Program-made: the position numbers and the translations under genes
Notes under the pieces: generated by a model
Told to the model about the DNA's origin: nothing
What the model saw: the letters and a program-made list of their open reading frames with translations, nothing else
Database searches by the model: none
Shown: piece by piece, positions 21,025-33,382 of the stretch
How the letters are laid out: the number at the start of each line of letters is the position of its first letter
How positions within the stretch are numbered: position 1 is the first letter of the stretch
From: Choristoneura fumiferana
Taxonomy: Eukaryota; Arthropoda; Insecta; Lepidoptera; Tortricidae
Assembly (NCBI RefSeq): GCF_025370935.1
Contig: NC_133481.1
Location: 14,167,039 to 14,231,038, forward strand
Length of the DNA: 64,000 bases
Reading direction: 5' to 3'

Positions 21025-22390
21025 CGTCAATACCCGTCTTAACTTAAAGAGGGTACAAACAGAATCCTTCTTGTTTCGCCCAATACGAAAAGAATCACAA
21101 TAAACAAATGCCGAGCGACGTGACAACAAATTCGGTAACGGAAAATGGGGTATCTCCGCGTTACAGTATCAGATATACGACAGGACTATCTTATTGTTGC
21201 GAATAAACGTCAATCAACAGCCAGACACGTTTCCACCCCTTCACTTAAGACACACATAAAATCTACGTAACAATTTTAATTAGAACTGTTCCCCGAGTAC
21301 CGCTGTATATGTTTCGCGTGCCAATCATTTTTGGTGTTCGACATACTTAAAATAGATACGTAACCTACTTTTGCTAAAGGCTGAACTTTATACGGCGCCG
21401 CGTAACTAGGGCTATCGAATATTGAGAGATGCCACGTATGAACGATCGTTTTAATGTGCTATGAAAAGTTGCTGGTCACGTTTTTCATCGGGCCTAAAAA
21501 AGGTTCAATGTTCGAAAATGTTCTAAGATAAGCCAAGAAATATGGTATAACTACGGCCTTGCCTTATATTGAAGTATACAATTAATACTTCGAATTCATT
21601 TTCGGGCAATTCATGAACGACTTCTGCAACTACGTATTATTACGTACGTATTATTATTATTATTTAATAATTAACAACCGAAAAGTATTTCATGAATTTG
21701 GTTTTTAATTTAAGCTTCAAATCAGATAGTGCATTGCTTATTCGACGAGTTACAGACCAATCCCATAGGTACAGATAGACAATAGTCACTGAAAACACAT
21801 TAGTAAGTACTATGCCATGAAACCAATTCAATGCTAAGTGTAAGCAAGGAACGAAAACCAAATCCATGTGGATATCTTTAGAAAAGATAAAATGAATAGG
21901 TTTGTTTATTTATCGTTTGTTTTTTTAAATGAATTGATCAAAATGTTTTTGTCTATTTTATTATTTACAATACTTGATTTAATTCCAAAGACTGTTTATT
22001 CAATTATAAAATCAGTAACTATTTGTAATTTTAAGGTAAATAAATAATAATCGCTTATTCAATCGAGTATTACTTAATAGATTTTTAAAATGTCAAATTT
22101 TCCACCATCTCTACGCTAGACTATGCTACTACAGGTTATACACGAGTTTCATTCAAGAAATAACGTCAGATTTTGACGAAGATTTTTCAGATGAAAATTA
22201 AATATTGAAATCAAGTGAATTTTGGTGACGAAAGTGATATAGACGTCTAGTTAAAAGACATGAGTTATAGATATAGATAGAATTATAGATAGAATAATGG
22301 ATGTGTTATTCATTCGATCCAGTGGGTGTTTATACAAGAATTTTGATGAAATCGGTTTGTTTACACTTTCCATAAATTGGATTGACATAA
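21025..22390. other. Long unassigned region
   Basis: AT-rich, with no recognised repeat or gene. Confidence 0.35.
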
Positions 22391-22396
22391 CGTATA

Positions 22397-22528
22397 CAGT
22401 CGAGTTCTTAAACTTGTGAGCGAAAATTTGATCAGAAATATCTGAACACGACTCTACGCCGTTAACAATAGAGTCGTGTTTCGATATTTTTGATCAACAT
22501 TTTGCTCACAAGTTTATGAACTCGACTG
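22397..22528. mobile_element. TA-flanked MITE (Tc1/mariner-like)
   Basis: Arms 22397-22456 and 22469-22528 are near-complementary over ~60 bases (ends CAGTCGAGTTC and GAACTCGACTG), with a 12-base loop. TA flanks both ends (22395-22396, 22529-22530), the target of Tc1/mariner transposons. No transposase present. Confidence 0.8.
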
Positions 22529-22530
22529 TA

Positions 22531-23084
22531 CAATGTGTGCTTCGTCAAAGTGTTTACAGAAATAGTATTCACAATACAAGGCTTCGTCAATTTTGCTTTT
22601 CTTTTGTACACATTCATTGTATCGCGCTTAAACAATTAACGTTACGTCACAAGCTCTAAATCTGAGTATACTGCTTAGTTTCTTGGTTTTGGAACCGTAA
22701 TTCAGTGACCATTGATTATAATTACATAGCTCTCATTGTTCCAAAGTAATCTCATACCAGTGACCCTGTACAAGTAGGTATCATCAAACACTACAACAAT
22801 ACATTCATATGACACAAACGGCTTTCGCGAACAATAATTAATTTAACTCAGGCCTCAGTCAGATTTAATATGTGTTGGGTATAATAATTCACAGCGCCTT
22901 TGTGGGTCCATCGTTTTGACGTTTTGCTAGACGCAAAGCAATCATTCAAGCGGTTTTTACTGTCCTGGAATATCTTTGGAAATGGCAGTATAATCATGAT
23001 TGGGACAGACACACTGCGGAAAGAAAATTTCTTGACGAATTTTAAGGTTCCGTCGGTACTTTAAAAGAAACAAGTTTTTGTAAT
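22531..23084. other. Unassigned sequence
   Basis: No feature supported. Confidence 0.35.
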
Positions 23085-23087
23085 AAA

Positions 23088-23447
23088 AAACCGGCCAAGA
23101 GCGTGTCGGACACGCCCAAAATAAGGTTCCGTTATACAAATAATAGGGTACTTAGCCGTTATTGTTTTCCTTGAAAGTTTGATATACTTACTACCATCCT
23201 GAATCTTTTCAAATTTTTCCACCCACAGTTTAGATTTTAGAGGGGGGGGGGACGCTCGATTTTCATGAAAATTTTCACTTTCAAGTTGAACATTTCGCAA
23301 ACAAATCACTGAATCTAAAAATCGTCTTAGCAAACCCCTAATGGCTTTAAGAGACCTATTTTTTATTGTACCATTCGGACGGACGGACGGACAGACAGAC
23401 ATGGCGAAAATTCCGTTTTTGCCATTTTGGCTCCGGAACCCTAAAAA
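23088..23447 (-). repeat. GGGTTCCG repeat family, minus strand
   Basis: Plus strand opens with ACCGGCCAAGAGCGTGTCGG and closes with GCCATTTTGGCTCCGGAACC. Shortened internally. The 113-codon frame 23061-23402 lies within it and is an artefact. Confidence 0.8.
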
Positions 23448-23655
23448 AGGGAGTTAGCAACAAGATGACTCAATATCATTAGAAGGTGCCTACCGAAGCT
23501 TTCACGAATATGGTCGATATCGGACTTCAATAACATTACGTATATTATCTAGCTAATATCCGATTAAGTAGCTACGTTTGATCAATACACTTCTTAGCAA
23601 GTACCTACCTAATTAAACTGAAAAAATAATAATTGGTGTTTCATATTGGTAAGCA

Positions 23656-23849
23656 GTTCCACGAGCTTTGCGGTGAAGGAAAAACATCGTGAGGAAACCT
23701 GCACAAACCTGCGAAGCAATTCAATGGTGCGTGTGAAGTTCCCAATCCGCACTGGGCCCGCGTGGGAACTACGGCCCAAGCCCTCTTGTTCTGAAAGGAG
23801 GCCTGTGCCCAGCAGTGGGACGTATATAGGCTGGGATGATGATGATGAA
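23656..23849 (+). mobile_element. SINE, 5'-truncated
   Basis: It begins at CCACGAGCTTTGCGGTGAAG and runs to the full 3' end and (ATG)n. Closely similar to 14312-14482. The tRNA-like head is missing. Confidence 0.85.
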
Positions 23850-24101
23850 GGCGAAGTAGATATAGATTACCTACTAGCCGTGGTCAGTGCCTCTTTTGTC
23901 AGTATCTATTTAAGAGCAAACCACAGGATAGTTCAAAGTTCCAGAGTGAATAGAGCCATGTAACTGGTGAGGGCAACGTTGCGGGAGCGTTATGACAAGA
24001 GCGAGGAGCAATAAGAGAAGCATATATAGTCTGGTTATAGACCATCTTTCTTGCTACCACTACCTTACTCTTCAGTACTATCACTGCTACCAACTAATTT
24101 T

Positions 24102-24474
24102 CCAGACAATCTTTGCTCACCCGCGACCTCATGATACATAGCCACGTTTATGCAAGATATGCGTGTTCATGCATTTCAGATATATAATATTTAAATACCC
24201 ATAAATATGGGTGTATGTATTGTTATATATCTGGTAGCATGGTGAACGGTTGTGTTGCTCTAAAGAGGAGCTCTGGTTGAGTTCGAAACGCGTCAGTGTA
24301 CATAGAGTGGTGGTGGTGATAGATGGGTTTGTGTGTTCTTACAGTGTGAAGGTGGAGGAACTGTATGAACACGCGTATCTTGCATAAACGTAGCTATCAT
24401 AAGGTCGCGGGTGAGCAAAATTGTTTTAGTTCATTGATATGGACCTCCGCAAAGTAACGCCTGATTCAATAAAT
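24102..24474 (+). mobile_element. Hammerhead-bearing inverted-repeat element, degraded copy
   Basis: It has a truncated left arm (24112-24177, TGCTCACCCGCGACC to GTGTTCATGC), a right arm (about 24236-24445) and the shared tail GGACCTCCGCAAAGTAACGC. A TAATTTT pair (24095-24101, 24475-24481) is a possible target duplication. The hammerhead-like segment at 24256-24298 keeps stem II and GAAAC but reads CTAAAGA where CTGAAGA is needed, so the core is broken. Reference copy at 60263. Confidence 0.75.
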
Positions 24475-24484
24475 TAATTTTACA

Positions 24485-26455
24485 ATATTCAGTATTAATA
24501 TTTATTTATTTATATTTATTTAGTAAGCCGAGGCATATTTCATGTTAGACCGTTGCTTTTTTTGTGAGTATGTAAGCACAATTATAAATAAGTAAGAGAT
24601 CTTGGGATTCGATTAATTTGAAGTATAGGTAATAAAATAAATACATGGAAGTAAATTAAATTTAATGCCTAAGTACTGCTACTAAGTTTTTTTCGTAAAA
24701 TAAAACATGGAATTCTCTTAGTTTAAAACTCCGCATGTAAATTGTAAAACTCAGCCTACTTAACCAAACTCCGTAAAACGTGAAGTAAAATAAAATCACC
24801 CCAAGTTTTCTTGTAAAAAGTACAATACTCGGATAGGGGTCTGGAATACAAGGACACGCAACAAGTGCTGACAAAGACAGCGTTCATTAAATGGACTCTT
24901 TGCCCTGTTTATAAGTCTGCCCTTTTTCAGTCGCCCTCGTGATGCTTAGTGATATTTTCTTGGGTAAAAGAGGGGAATGAAAAGCGTATTTATAGTAGGG
25001 GAGCCCAAGAGGGGATTTGGCGTTTTACTCAAGCGCCTCAGAAAACCATATAGGATGAATCATTGCACCCTGTAATGTACCCCCATCATACCCCATCATA
25101 CGGTATATGAACCCTTAATACATGGGGCGTGCGTTGAGGGTAGCCGATCAGATTAGAAAAAAAAACAAGCCTTAGAAAAACTCGAGTGCATCAGATTAAG
25201 ACAAGGTAAGTTAATTACATGGAAAAAAGTGTAGGTACATTTCAATAATCTTACGGTTTTAGCGTGACATAAAAATGGGAGATCCACAAAGTTGTAAAAA
25301 AAACGTTCCCTCGAAATATTCAAGCGAAAAAATTCAGCTATTATCTATTACAGCTTTAAGATCATCCCTGTGATAGACAGACGGAAAGCGTAGCGACAAT
25401 ATTAGGGTTCTGTTAGTCACCCTTGGCCCTTGGGGTAAGAAACCGTAGAAAATGAATTTCATTTCTCCCATAGTTAGGTACGGTACTAAATAAGCTTACC
25501 ACAACCAAAACAACATAATAGCCCTTCATTTTAACGTATTCTGCATCGTTCTTCATTCAAATTACGCTTTGGATGTATGACATTTTGTCATTCAAATTAC
25601 GTTTGGGTGTATCATATTTTGTTTCATTTGGTTTTCAAAGCGCTTCGTGGAAAGAAAATATCTGCTAATTAATGTAGGCGAGGGAACGGTGTCCCTGCGT
25701 CAAATACGCACACATGGCATGCCCTCCAGTTGGGTGCCGTCATTGAATAATAGGAAGATCCCCTTGAAAAGAGTTATTATTGTACCATCGCGCTTACTGA
25801 AGGCGCTTATAGCCATGAATAATCTAATAAAAATATATGTAGGTTCGTTTATCTTTAAATCTTCATCCTTTACCTTATACAATACTATTGTATAATGCCT
25901 TTTTTCTTTACGGATACTTAACATAAATTTTTGGTATATTCAAATGGCTTATTCGCAGTACTTCATTTGGCAGTACAATGAGGACAATTTTCAATATGAA
26001 CAGAAAGGAATTGAAGGAACTACGGCGAGTAATCCATTTAGGTAAACTCTAAATATCTTTAGACAATTTAGACTATATAACAAGCACAAGAATCTACCAA
26101 CGGTTTAGTATCAATTTCGCTACGATTATTTTGGCAGACGTATGGAATGTCAATATGACATCAGTAGCACAAAGGTACGACTGTTATGGTACGCGATTCA
26201 GTTTGACTGTACACAATTTTTTCCACATTGTGTCACGTGAAAAATTTAGGCAACCTGGTGGAAAGTTGTGACGGCACCAAATTACTGATGATAGAGAAGA
26301 AATAAAGAGCTGTGTGTCAAGTTATATAATTTTATGTGCATACCGATGTATATATTTCGTCTCCGGCCATCTTCCGGGAAAGAAGGAAGATTAAATTAAA
26401 ATTAACTAATTGATTTTAATGAGCGTTTTAAAATTAAAATTAATTGGAAATATAA
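24485..26455. other. Long unassigned region
   Basis: AT-rich. Contains a two-unit ~36 bp tandem repeat at 25555-25625 (ATTCAAATTACG start). The opposing frames 25647-25895(+) and 25700-25924(-) have no motifs. Confidence 0.35.
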
Positions 26456-26680
26456 TTGATCATGACTCTACGAATCGCACGCTCGGATGCTACGTATAGT
26501 ATGACTAGTTATTTCTTTTTAGTCTACGCAATTTTATTTTATTTTTCCACTAAAGGAAGAGCGAGTCCTCGTAACACAGGTGCAAAACGCCTACGGGAGG
26601 CCTCTCTATTTGTCACCCTAACCATTGATTGTGTGGAATGAAATAAAGCTGTTTTGATTTTTGATTTGATTTGAAATAGC
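26456..26680 (+). mobile_element. LINE 3' end
   Basis: A degenerate coding remnant followed by AACACAGGTGCAAAACGCCT, GGAATGAAATAAAGCTG and a TTTTGATTTTTGATTTG tail. Consistent with a Jockey-type LINE 3' end. 5'-truncated. Confidence 0.55.
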
Positions 26681-27608
26681 TAAGGATAAAAAATCCAATT
26701 TATCCACCTAATTACATCGTTGAAGTTTGATAAGCAGCAAATATGAATTTCGCCCGTGGAATAAAAGTAGGTATCAAGAAAATTTATTTAGCTGTTATTT
26801 AGGTACCACTTGGTGATTCTCGAATAATCAATCAGATGGCGGGAAGACATTTGAATATTTTTTTCCACTTCTACAACGGTTTCTAAGCCAAATACATAAT
26901 TTGGAATAATAATATATATTTTACTGAATATTTTACTTTTATTGATATGTATAAATGTTATGAAGTTGTTTAGGTACTGGTGACTAGAAAAATGATTATA
27001 ATTCTATCAGGTATTTAATTTTAATTGTACGTAAATTATGTAAATTTCAAACACAATAACTGTATTGTTTGTGAAATAAATGAAATAATTTGGAATTGAA
27101 ATGACATATCCTACTACAGAAAAAAACATATTACATTTCCTTAGGTGAAACAAAAAGAGCAAAATATCATTTCAAGGGTAGATACAAGGTAAAATGTCGT
27201 GAACTCTGACGACGCCATAAATCGTAGTGCCTCACTGAATGTTGTCTTCGCTCTGTAAAATATAGACGGGATTTTACTTCAATTTTTCATTTTTACTCCA
27301 CAAAAAGGTTATATTGAGTAATAGAATTTCGTATTACGTATTTCATCGTTCTCGTAAATAAAGAAGTCCATATTTTACTCTTTAGGAATTTGTTTATCAA
27401 GAGGAAAGCTTGCTTTAAGAGCAATTTGTGTAAAACGTGAAGGCTCCGTTTGAAATGTTTATACAGACGTCTGAATACTAATAACTTAACACAAGTATTG
27501 GTTTAAATACAAATAAAACAGTTTATAAATAATTATCAGAAAATATGCAAAAAAATCACCAAGCAATAAAAGGGTCCATATCGACTCACATACTCGTAAC
27601 ATTCTTAT
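26681..27608. other. Unassigned AT-rich sequence
   Basis: No feature supported. Confidence 0.35.
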
Positions 27609-27612
27609 TATT

Positions 27613-27755
27613 TTAAAGGTTCCGTAGGTACCTACCTCGAAAGGAAAACAGAGACCCTTATAAGATAACTTCGTTGTCTGTCTATACATCTGTCACAACC
27701 AATTCGTTCCCAAACTAGTGGGTCTATTAGATTCAAATTTGGTACACATCGTATA
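27613..27755 (+). repeat. GGTTCCGTA-type repeat fragment
   Basis: AGGTTCCGTAGG, TCGAAAGGAAAAC, ACCCTTATAAGATAAC and (TCTG)-like sequence. Distantly similar in layout to the GGGTTCCG family; partial. Confidence 0.5.
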
Positions 27756-27759
27756 TAAA

Positions 27760-28915
27760 CCGGTAACTCGAAGATGGTGGTGCAACGTAAATAAATAAAT
27801 ATTTAAATACTGATTTTGCCTAAATATCTATGATTGTTAAAAGGTTGCCTGGAAGAGATCGCTCTTAATCGATAAGGCCGCCAATTTTCTCCTAGCAATT
27901 TTCTCTGTGTACCTGTTTTCTGTATCGCTTACTATTTCTGGTGTACAATAAGAATCATTGGTGAATCATTGGAATTGGTGTGAATTGTCTCGTGATATTT
28001 ATTTATTTTATTTATTGTATTGTATTGTATTATTGTCATTATGAAATTGAATAATGCGGATAAACAACACGTATTTCAAAATGATATGAAAATAGATAGT
28101 ACCTAGTATTAAAAGATGTATGATTAGATTATTGTCATCGTTAATTTTAATGCTTCAGAGTCGTTATCGTTATTTATTTTCAGACTTCCAATAATAAAGC
28201 TTAGAGTTTTATGTAACAGAATACACACCCATCAGTACCTATGTCACAGACGAGGCAGAGAGGGCTTAAGTGAATAATGAAATACATGTCTAGGCGATAT
28301 TGAAAAACAAATAATGTGAAACTGTCGAACATACGAGTAAGTACCAATGAAAACTATTCCAACATTTTTCATTACAAACAGCGAGCGTGAGCGTAAGCCG
28401 CGAACGAAACCTAACGCTCTATGAAATCTATCCAATGTGCGGCAGCCTAAATGATTTGTACAGCGGCATTTCACTTTACCAACTCTACTAAATATGCTCG
28501 TAATAAATATTAAATTCAATACTAATCGGTCTACCGCCACTACCGCCAGTATAAATTTAAGGTGCCCCTTGAAATGTCGACAAACTATTTATCGAATTTC
28601 ATTTCATCGAAAACAATTCATAGAATAAGTCATATGTCACAGAATAAGTAATAGTACAAGTGTTATCTGTGCTGTAAGTAATCTTTATTATAAATAAATA
28701 TACTTACAAACATAACAGCGAAAAAAAATTCATAGAATATTCAATAGTAATATTTTCTCTTGGAGTCATTTCACTTGATCGACTGTTCATTACATATTAA
28801 AACAATTATTAGAACAACAGTACAAGGATTATTAATTGCTTAAAAAACATTTCATCAACTATTTACGAGACAGAACAACTAAATATCGCTGTTTATTTCT
28901 TCGACGTATTATTAT
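27760..28915. other. Unassigned sequence
   Basis: No supported gene. The 98-codon minus frame at 28244-28540 has no motif. Confidence 0.35.
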
Positions 28916-28917
28916 AC

Positions 28918-29098
28918 AACTGCGACCTCAAAAAAATCGCTATAAGAAAAGTAGGTTAGGTTAGGTTAGAACTGCGATTCCAACAAAAATAAATCTCTAC
29001 CAGTAAATTAGGTTAGACTAGAACTACGTTTCCAACAAAAATAAATCGCTACCAGGAAAGTAGGTTAGGTTAGAACTACGACCCCAACAAAAATAAAG
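28918..29098. repeat. ~52 bp minisatellite carrying TTAGG units
   Basis: About 3.5 tandem copies of a unit running GAACTACG, CCAACAAAAATAAATCGCTA, CCAG, AAGTAGGTTAGGTTA. Each unit carries two to three TTAGG-like motifs, the insect telomere repeat. The long minus frame 29024-29467 partly arises from it. Confidence 0.8.
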
Positions 29099-29319
29099 AA
29101 ATAAATAAATTTCATTCAAAAAAGTATGAAATAATAAAATATGCGATGATGTTATGCCAAATAAACTATCTGTTAAATAATATTTCCAGAAATTAAAAAT
29201 CGGTAATTTAAAAATACTTATTTTAATCATTCGACGTAATGAATATTCGATGAAATGAAAAAATTGGAAACGTTGACTATTAACTGAAATTCGATTAAAA
29301 GTTTGTCGACATTTCAAGG

Positions 29320-29531
29320 AACTAAAAGACTTTCCCTGGTCACCCGCGACCTTATGATAGTTAAGCTTATGCAAAATATGCGTGTTCATGCAGTTTCTCC
29401 ACCTCCACACTGTAAGAAAGAACACACAAATCACACAAACCCATCCATCACGACCACCACACCACACTTCTTTCTTTCTTTTAGTTCATTGATACGGACC
29501 TCCGCAAAGTAACGCCTGATTCAACAAATTA
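29320..29531 (+). mobile_element. Deletion derivative of the inverted-repeat element
   Basis: It holds the left arm as far as CACCACACCACACT and jumps straight to the 3' segment TTTTAGTTCATTGATACGGA and the tail. The hammerhead-like part and most of the right arm are gone. Flanked by GACATTTCAAGG (29308-29319) and GACATGTCAAGG (29532-29543), a 12 bp duplication with one mismatch. Confidence 0.75.
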
Positions 29532-29544
29532 GACATGTCAAGGG

Positions 29545-31155
29545 TCAACCCTAAATTTATTCGCCTTAGTTAATAGTAACTTTTAGCATGAGCACAATCT
29601 CACAAATAGTTTAAAACTCTCAAAATCGACGGTGTAGTTCACAACTGTAGCTAGAGAATTCCGGGCAACAACAATTTTCCAACAACTCTATTTGATTGCA
29701 AACTTGTGTTGCTTCAAGCAAATATTTGCTTTATTTGTCTGCTGGATTAAGACTGTTGATTGCCATGGGTCGTCAATAAGTTTAACTGAAAATCAACGCC
29801 ATGTTTCTCCAATTATTATGTTGTTTAGTTAGAGTTCTAACGAACTATTTTCATGACAGTTTTATTATGCCTTAAAATATTTCATCTTCAAGAAATATTT
29901 TTAAAAGTTTCCGTAGTTATTATTGTGTGTCAGCCAAATCAAATGGTTCATCTTAGATACATTACTTATTTTACTGCTCAGATGATGGGCAACTACTCTC
30001 ATGAAAAATTGCTTTACATGCGTAGCCGAGGGAGTGAATTAAGATAATGCACTCAAAGGCATGTAATATTTCAGTGCTTAAGCAGCTTATGACCTTTTTA
30101 CTGCCGTCAGTGATCTTTGCCTTCAACCCATATCAGCATTATATTAAAAAATGCACAGGTAATTTTTGTAACGGAAATGAGGCTGTGTAAAATGGGCGTA
30201 TCTGATACGTGAGCTACCGTGAAATCCGTTTGCTATAATAATTGTTGATTTATTGGTTATTATATTACTCATTTCGTGATAGGTGATTAAAATCTTATCT
30301 AATTTCACTGATCACAGTCCAGGATTGGATCAATCTCAAACTTTCTCAAGAACCTGAAAGTCTCAAGATATAGGCACATAATAGAAATACTTTACTACTA
30401 GTTCGGTTTACCATTAAAACGTAATAGTTTTCTAGTTACAATTTTTTTTTGTAAATTTTGGGCCACGTAGTCTCTTCTTCTAATATAGACACGACAAAGA
30501 AATCGAAAGATGCGTAGAAAATATCTGGAAAGTTCACTCGTCTATGAAAAAACTTTCCGATTTGAAACGAATACCCGTCGAAATTTGTATCCTACCCTTC
30601 CTAACCTACGGTGCGCAAACATAGGCTCTCTCTAAAACAAATCAAATACTTACAGTTTTTTCTTCTCTTTTTTTTCAAACTAGTTTTTTTTGCAAGCTTA
30701 CAGTAACACATACAAGCGTATTTTCAGTCGCCCTAGCTCGGAAGTAATTGCTCGGCCGATGGCAGCGGATATTGTTCACACCCACGCGACTTCAAAACTC
30801 TACTCGTTTTCCCGCTCGTCACTGCTAAGTATTCATCCCTTTCACGCATATAGGTTAGAAGGAGATAATATTTGCTTTCTGTCGACAAATTCTATCGTGG
30901 TAGGCCCAGCCGGCCAGGCCGTACGGTAATGAAGCTTTGGGTACGAGTGATGGATAACGCTTTTGACAGCCTGGAATCAAACAAACGAAGTGTGTTTTAT
31001 TTAAGGGAGCTATTTCATGTCGAGTGCCGTACAGGTTGAAAAGGCACTTTTGGGTATTGTGTATTTTATGTTGATGATTACATTTGTAATGCAATAATGG
31101 TTTACAAAAGCATTGAAAATATTAAGTTGGTATTCAAAATCAAAAGCATTTGTAT
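29545..31155. other. Long unassigned region
   Basis: No recognised repeat or gene. The segment 30690-30950 is less AT-rich and contains overlapping opposite-strand frames, neither with recognisable motifs. Confidence 0.35.
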
Positions 31156-31157
31156 GT

Positions 31158-31275
31158 CATCACCTCTGGCATATACGTCCAATTGTTAGGCACAGACCTC
31201 TTCTCAGAATGAGAGAGCTTGTGCTGTAATTCCCACGTGATCCCGGGGCAGACTAGGAACTTCACACGCATCATT
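31158..31275 (-). mobile_element. SINE 3' fragment
   Basis: Reversed 3' end of the SINE family (GGCACAGACCTCTTCTCAGA). Confidence 0.7.
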
Positions 31276-31410
31276 AAATAAATAAATAAATATCATGGGA
31301 CACTTGACACCAATTGACCTAGTCCCAAACTAATCAAAGCTTGTACTATGGACACTAGGCAACGGATAAACATACTTATATAGATAAATACATACTTAAA
31401 TACATATTAA
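31276..31410 (-). mobile_element. Second SINE family, body fragment
   Basis: ATCATGGGACACTTGACACC and TATGGACACTAGGCAACGGA are the reverse of the body at 18940-19045. The tRNA head is missing. Confidence 0.75.
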
Positions 31411-31430
31411 ACTGCTTCATAGGTGTACAC

Positions 31431-31475
31431 AGCTTTTTACCCGACTGCCCGAAGGAGGGTTATGTTTTTTCGGCA
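31431..31475 (+). repeat. CCGACTGCC-type repeat fragment
   Basis: TTTTTACCCGACTGCCCGAA then GGAGGGTTATG, as at 9149. Confidence 0.5.
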
Positions 31476-31611
31476 TGTTTTTCCTTAACGTCATAAACAT
31501 GATAAATTTCAAATGAAACCTCGGACATAAAACCCGAAAAACTTAAAAGTGTTGAGAAAGAAAAGGTAGCTATACATACAACCAACTGGGCTATCACACT
31601 TGGCTTATGTC

Positions 31612-32298
31612 TTTTTTTAGGGTTCCGGAGCCAAAATGGCAAAAACGGAACCCTTATAGTTTCGCCATGTCTGTCTGTCTGTCCGCCCGCGGCTTTGCTC
31701 AGGGACTATCAATTTTATTTTATTTTATTTATTTTATTCAATGCTAGAAAGCTGTAATTTTTCAAGGATATATGTATAAGTAAACTATGCTGACAAAATA
31801 GTACGATTTAAAATTAAAAAAAAAAAATTTTTTAGGGTACCTCCCATAGACGTAAAGTGGGGGTGATTTTTTTCTCATCCAACCCATCCCATGTGGGGAA
31901 TCGTTGGATAGGTCTTTTAAAACCATTGGAGGTTTGCTAAGACGATTTTTCGATTCAGTGATTTGTTTGCGAAATGTTCAACTTGAAAGTGCAAATTTTC
32001 ATTAAAATCGGGCCTCACCCCTCTAATCCCAATCTAAACCGGTGGGTGGAAAAAATTGAAAAAAATCAGGATTGTAGTAAGTATATCCAACTTTCAAGGA
32101 AAACTATAACGGCTAAGTTTTCTTGAGAATTATTAGTAGTTTATGAGTAAATAGCAGCCTAAGGTATAAAATATAACTAAACTTGGAAAATTCCTTATAA
32201 AATACGAAATCCTTAGAGAAATATTACTTAATTTTTTCGTAATGACTACGGAACCCTATTTTGGGCGTGTCCGACATGCTCTTGGCCGGTTTTTTTTA
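31612..32298 (+). repeat. GGGTTCCG repeat family, long copy
   Basis: Complete from GGGTTCCGGAGCC to CTTGGCCGG, with a short ATTTT-rich insertion at 31712-31740 after GGGACTATCA. It has inverted AGGGTTCCG/CGGAACCCT near the ends and a 3' hairpin. Non-coding. Confidence 0.85.
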
Positions 32299-32299
32299 T

Positions 32300-32525
32300 T
32301 TTACTTAGTATTTCATAGAAATTCAGTAAAGTAATTGTAATAATAGGAATAATATATAATCGTATTCTCATATTATACTAGGTGATTCGGAAGACGTGAG
32401 CAGAACCAATCCCACACCCTCACTAATTGATAGGATCGATCACAACTATATCTAAGTAAAACTTCCACACTTTTCATTCACTTTTCATTAGTAAATAATT
32501 TAATTCTCTTTGAACCAAAACAATT
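32300..32525. other. Unassigned sequence
   Basis: No feature supported. Confidence 0.3.
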
Positions 32526-32529
32526 AGAT

Positions 32530-32625
32530 TGCATAAACTTAGCTATCATAAGGTCGCGGGTGAGCAAAGTAATTCTTTTAGTTCATTGATTGGACCTCCG
32601 CAAAGTAACGCCTGATTCAATAAAT
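32530..32625 (+). mobile_element. Inverted-repeat element, 3' end only
   Basis: TGCATAAACTTAGCTATCAT, GGTCGCGGGTGAGC and the tail GGACCTCCGCAAAGTAACGC. A 5'-truncated copy of the family at 60263. Confidence 0.75.
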
Positions 32626-32629
32626 CATT

Positions 32630-33315
32630 TAATACTCTTCATATTCAACAAAAACGTTACTCACTAATACTGGTAGATAGGATCTTTAACTATTTGAATC
32701 CAGTAAGCTTGATCCTGCTCACATCTCCCGAATCACCCTGTATAATAACAAAATTCTTGTGACTGATAGATCGCAAAAGCGTCCCCAGAAAATGTCTGTT
32801 GCTCTCGTTTAGTATTTACATAAACACACGTTCGATTAAATCACGATAGAATAACATTTTGTAAACATTTCAAAACCTCTCCCTATTCTACGAAGAAATC
32901 TAATAAATTTGACTCTTAAGAATTAGAGCTTTGCAAATAACTGGCTGTGCTTTGCAAAAAAATGGCTTGGAAGCCAGAGTTTAATATTTCGTCAGTGGAG
33001 GAAAACGAAGTTTCCTCAACGGACGTTACACTAGGCTTTGCCCGCGGCTGTTTTGTTATGTGCCCGAAAATGCCATTTATTTCACTTAATTTATTACTAT
33101 TAATAAAATATTACATTCATTGGAATTCTACGGATAGGAATAAATGAATCAGGAAAAAATTAAGGACGGTTTTATCCGTCGTTCCAGGAGGCGGAAAAAT
33201 GTATCCGTGGAATTAAATTATAGTCGGGGAATGGTCTTTTGTGTAGATTTTCTCGTTAGTGCCGTAGTAAATAACCGTCTTTAAGATTAAGCGTCTTGTT
33301 GATAAAACTAATTGT
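32630..33315. other. Unassigned sequence
   Basis: No feature supported. Confidence 0.35.
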
Positions 33316-33319
33316 TAAA

Positions 33320-33382
33320 CGGCGTTACTTTGCGGAGGACCATATCAATTAACTAAAGCAATTACTTTTGATCACCGGCGAC
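33320..33382 (-). mobile_element. Inverted-repeat element, 3' end only
   Basis: Reverse of the shared tail and arm end: GGCGTTACTTTGCGGAGG, then TCACCGGCGACCT. It stops at the perfect palindrome described next. Confidence 0.7.

Noticed and set aside
23061..23402. 113-codon minus-strand open frame
   Set aside because: Lies within a GGGTTCCG repeat copy that is broken or absent as a frame in the other copies.
29024..29467. 147-codon minus-strand open frame
   Set aside because: Composed of minisatellite and the antisense of the inverted-repeat element.
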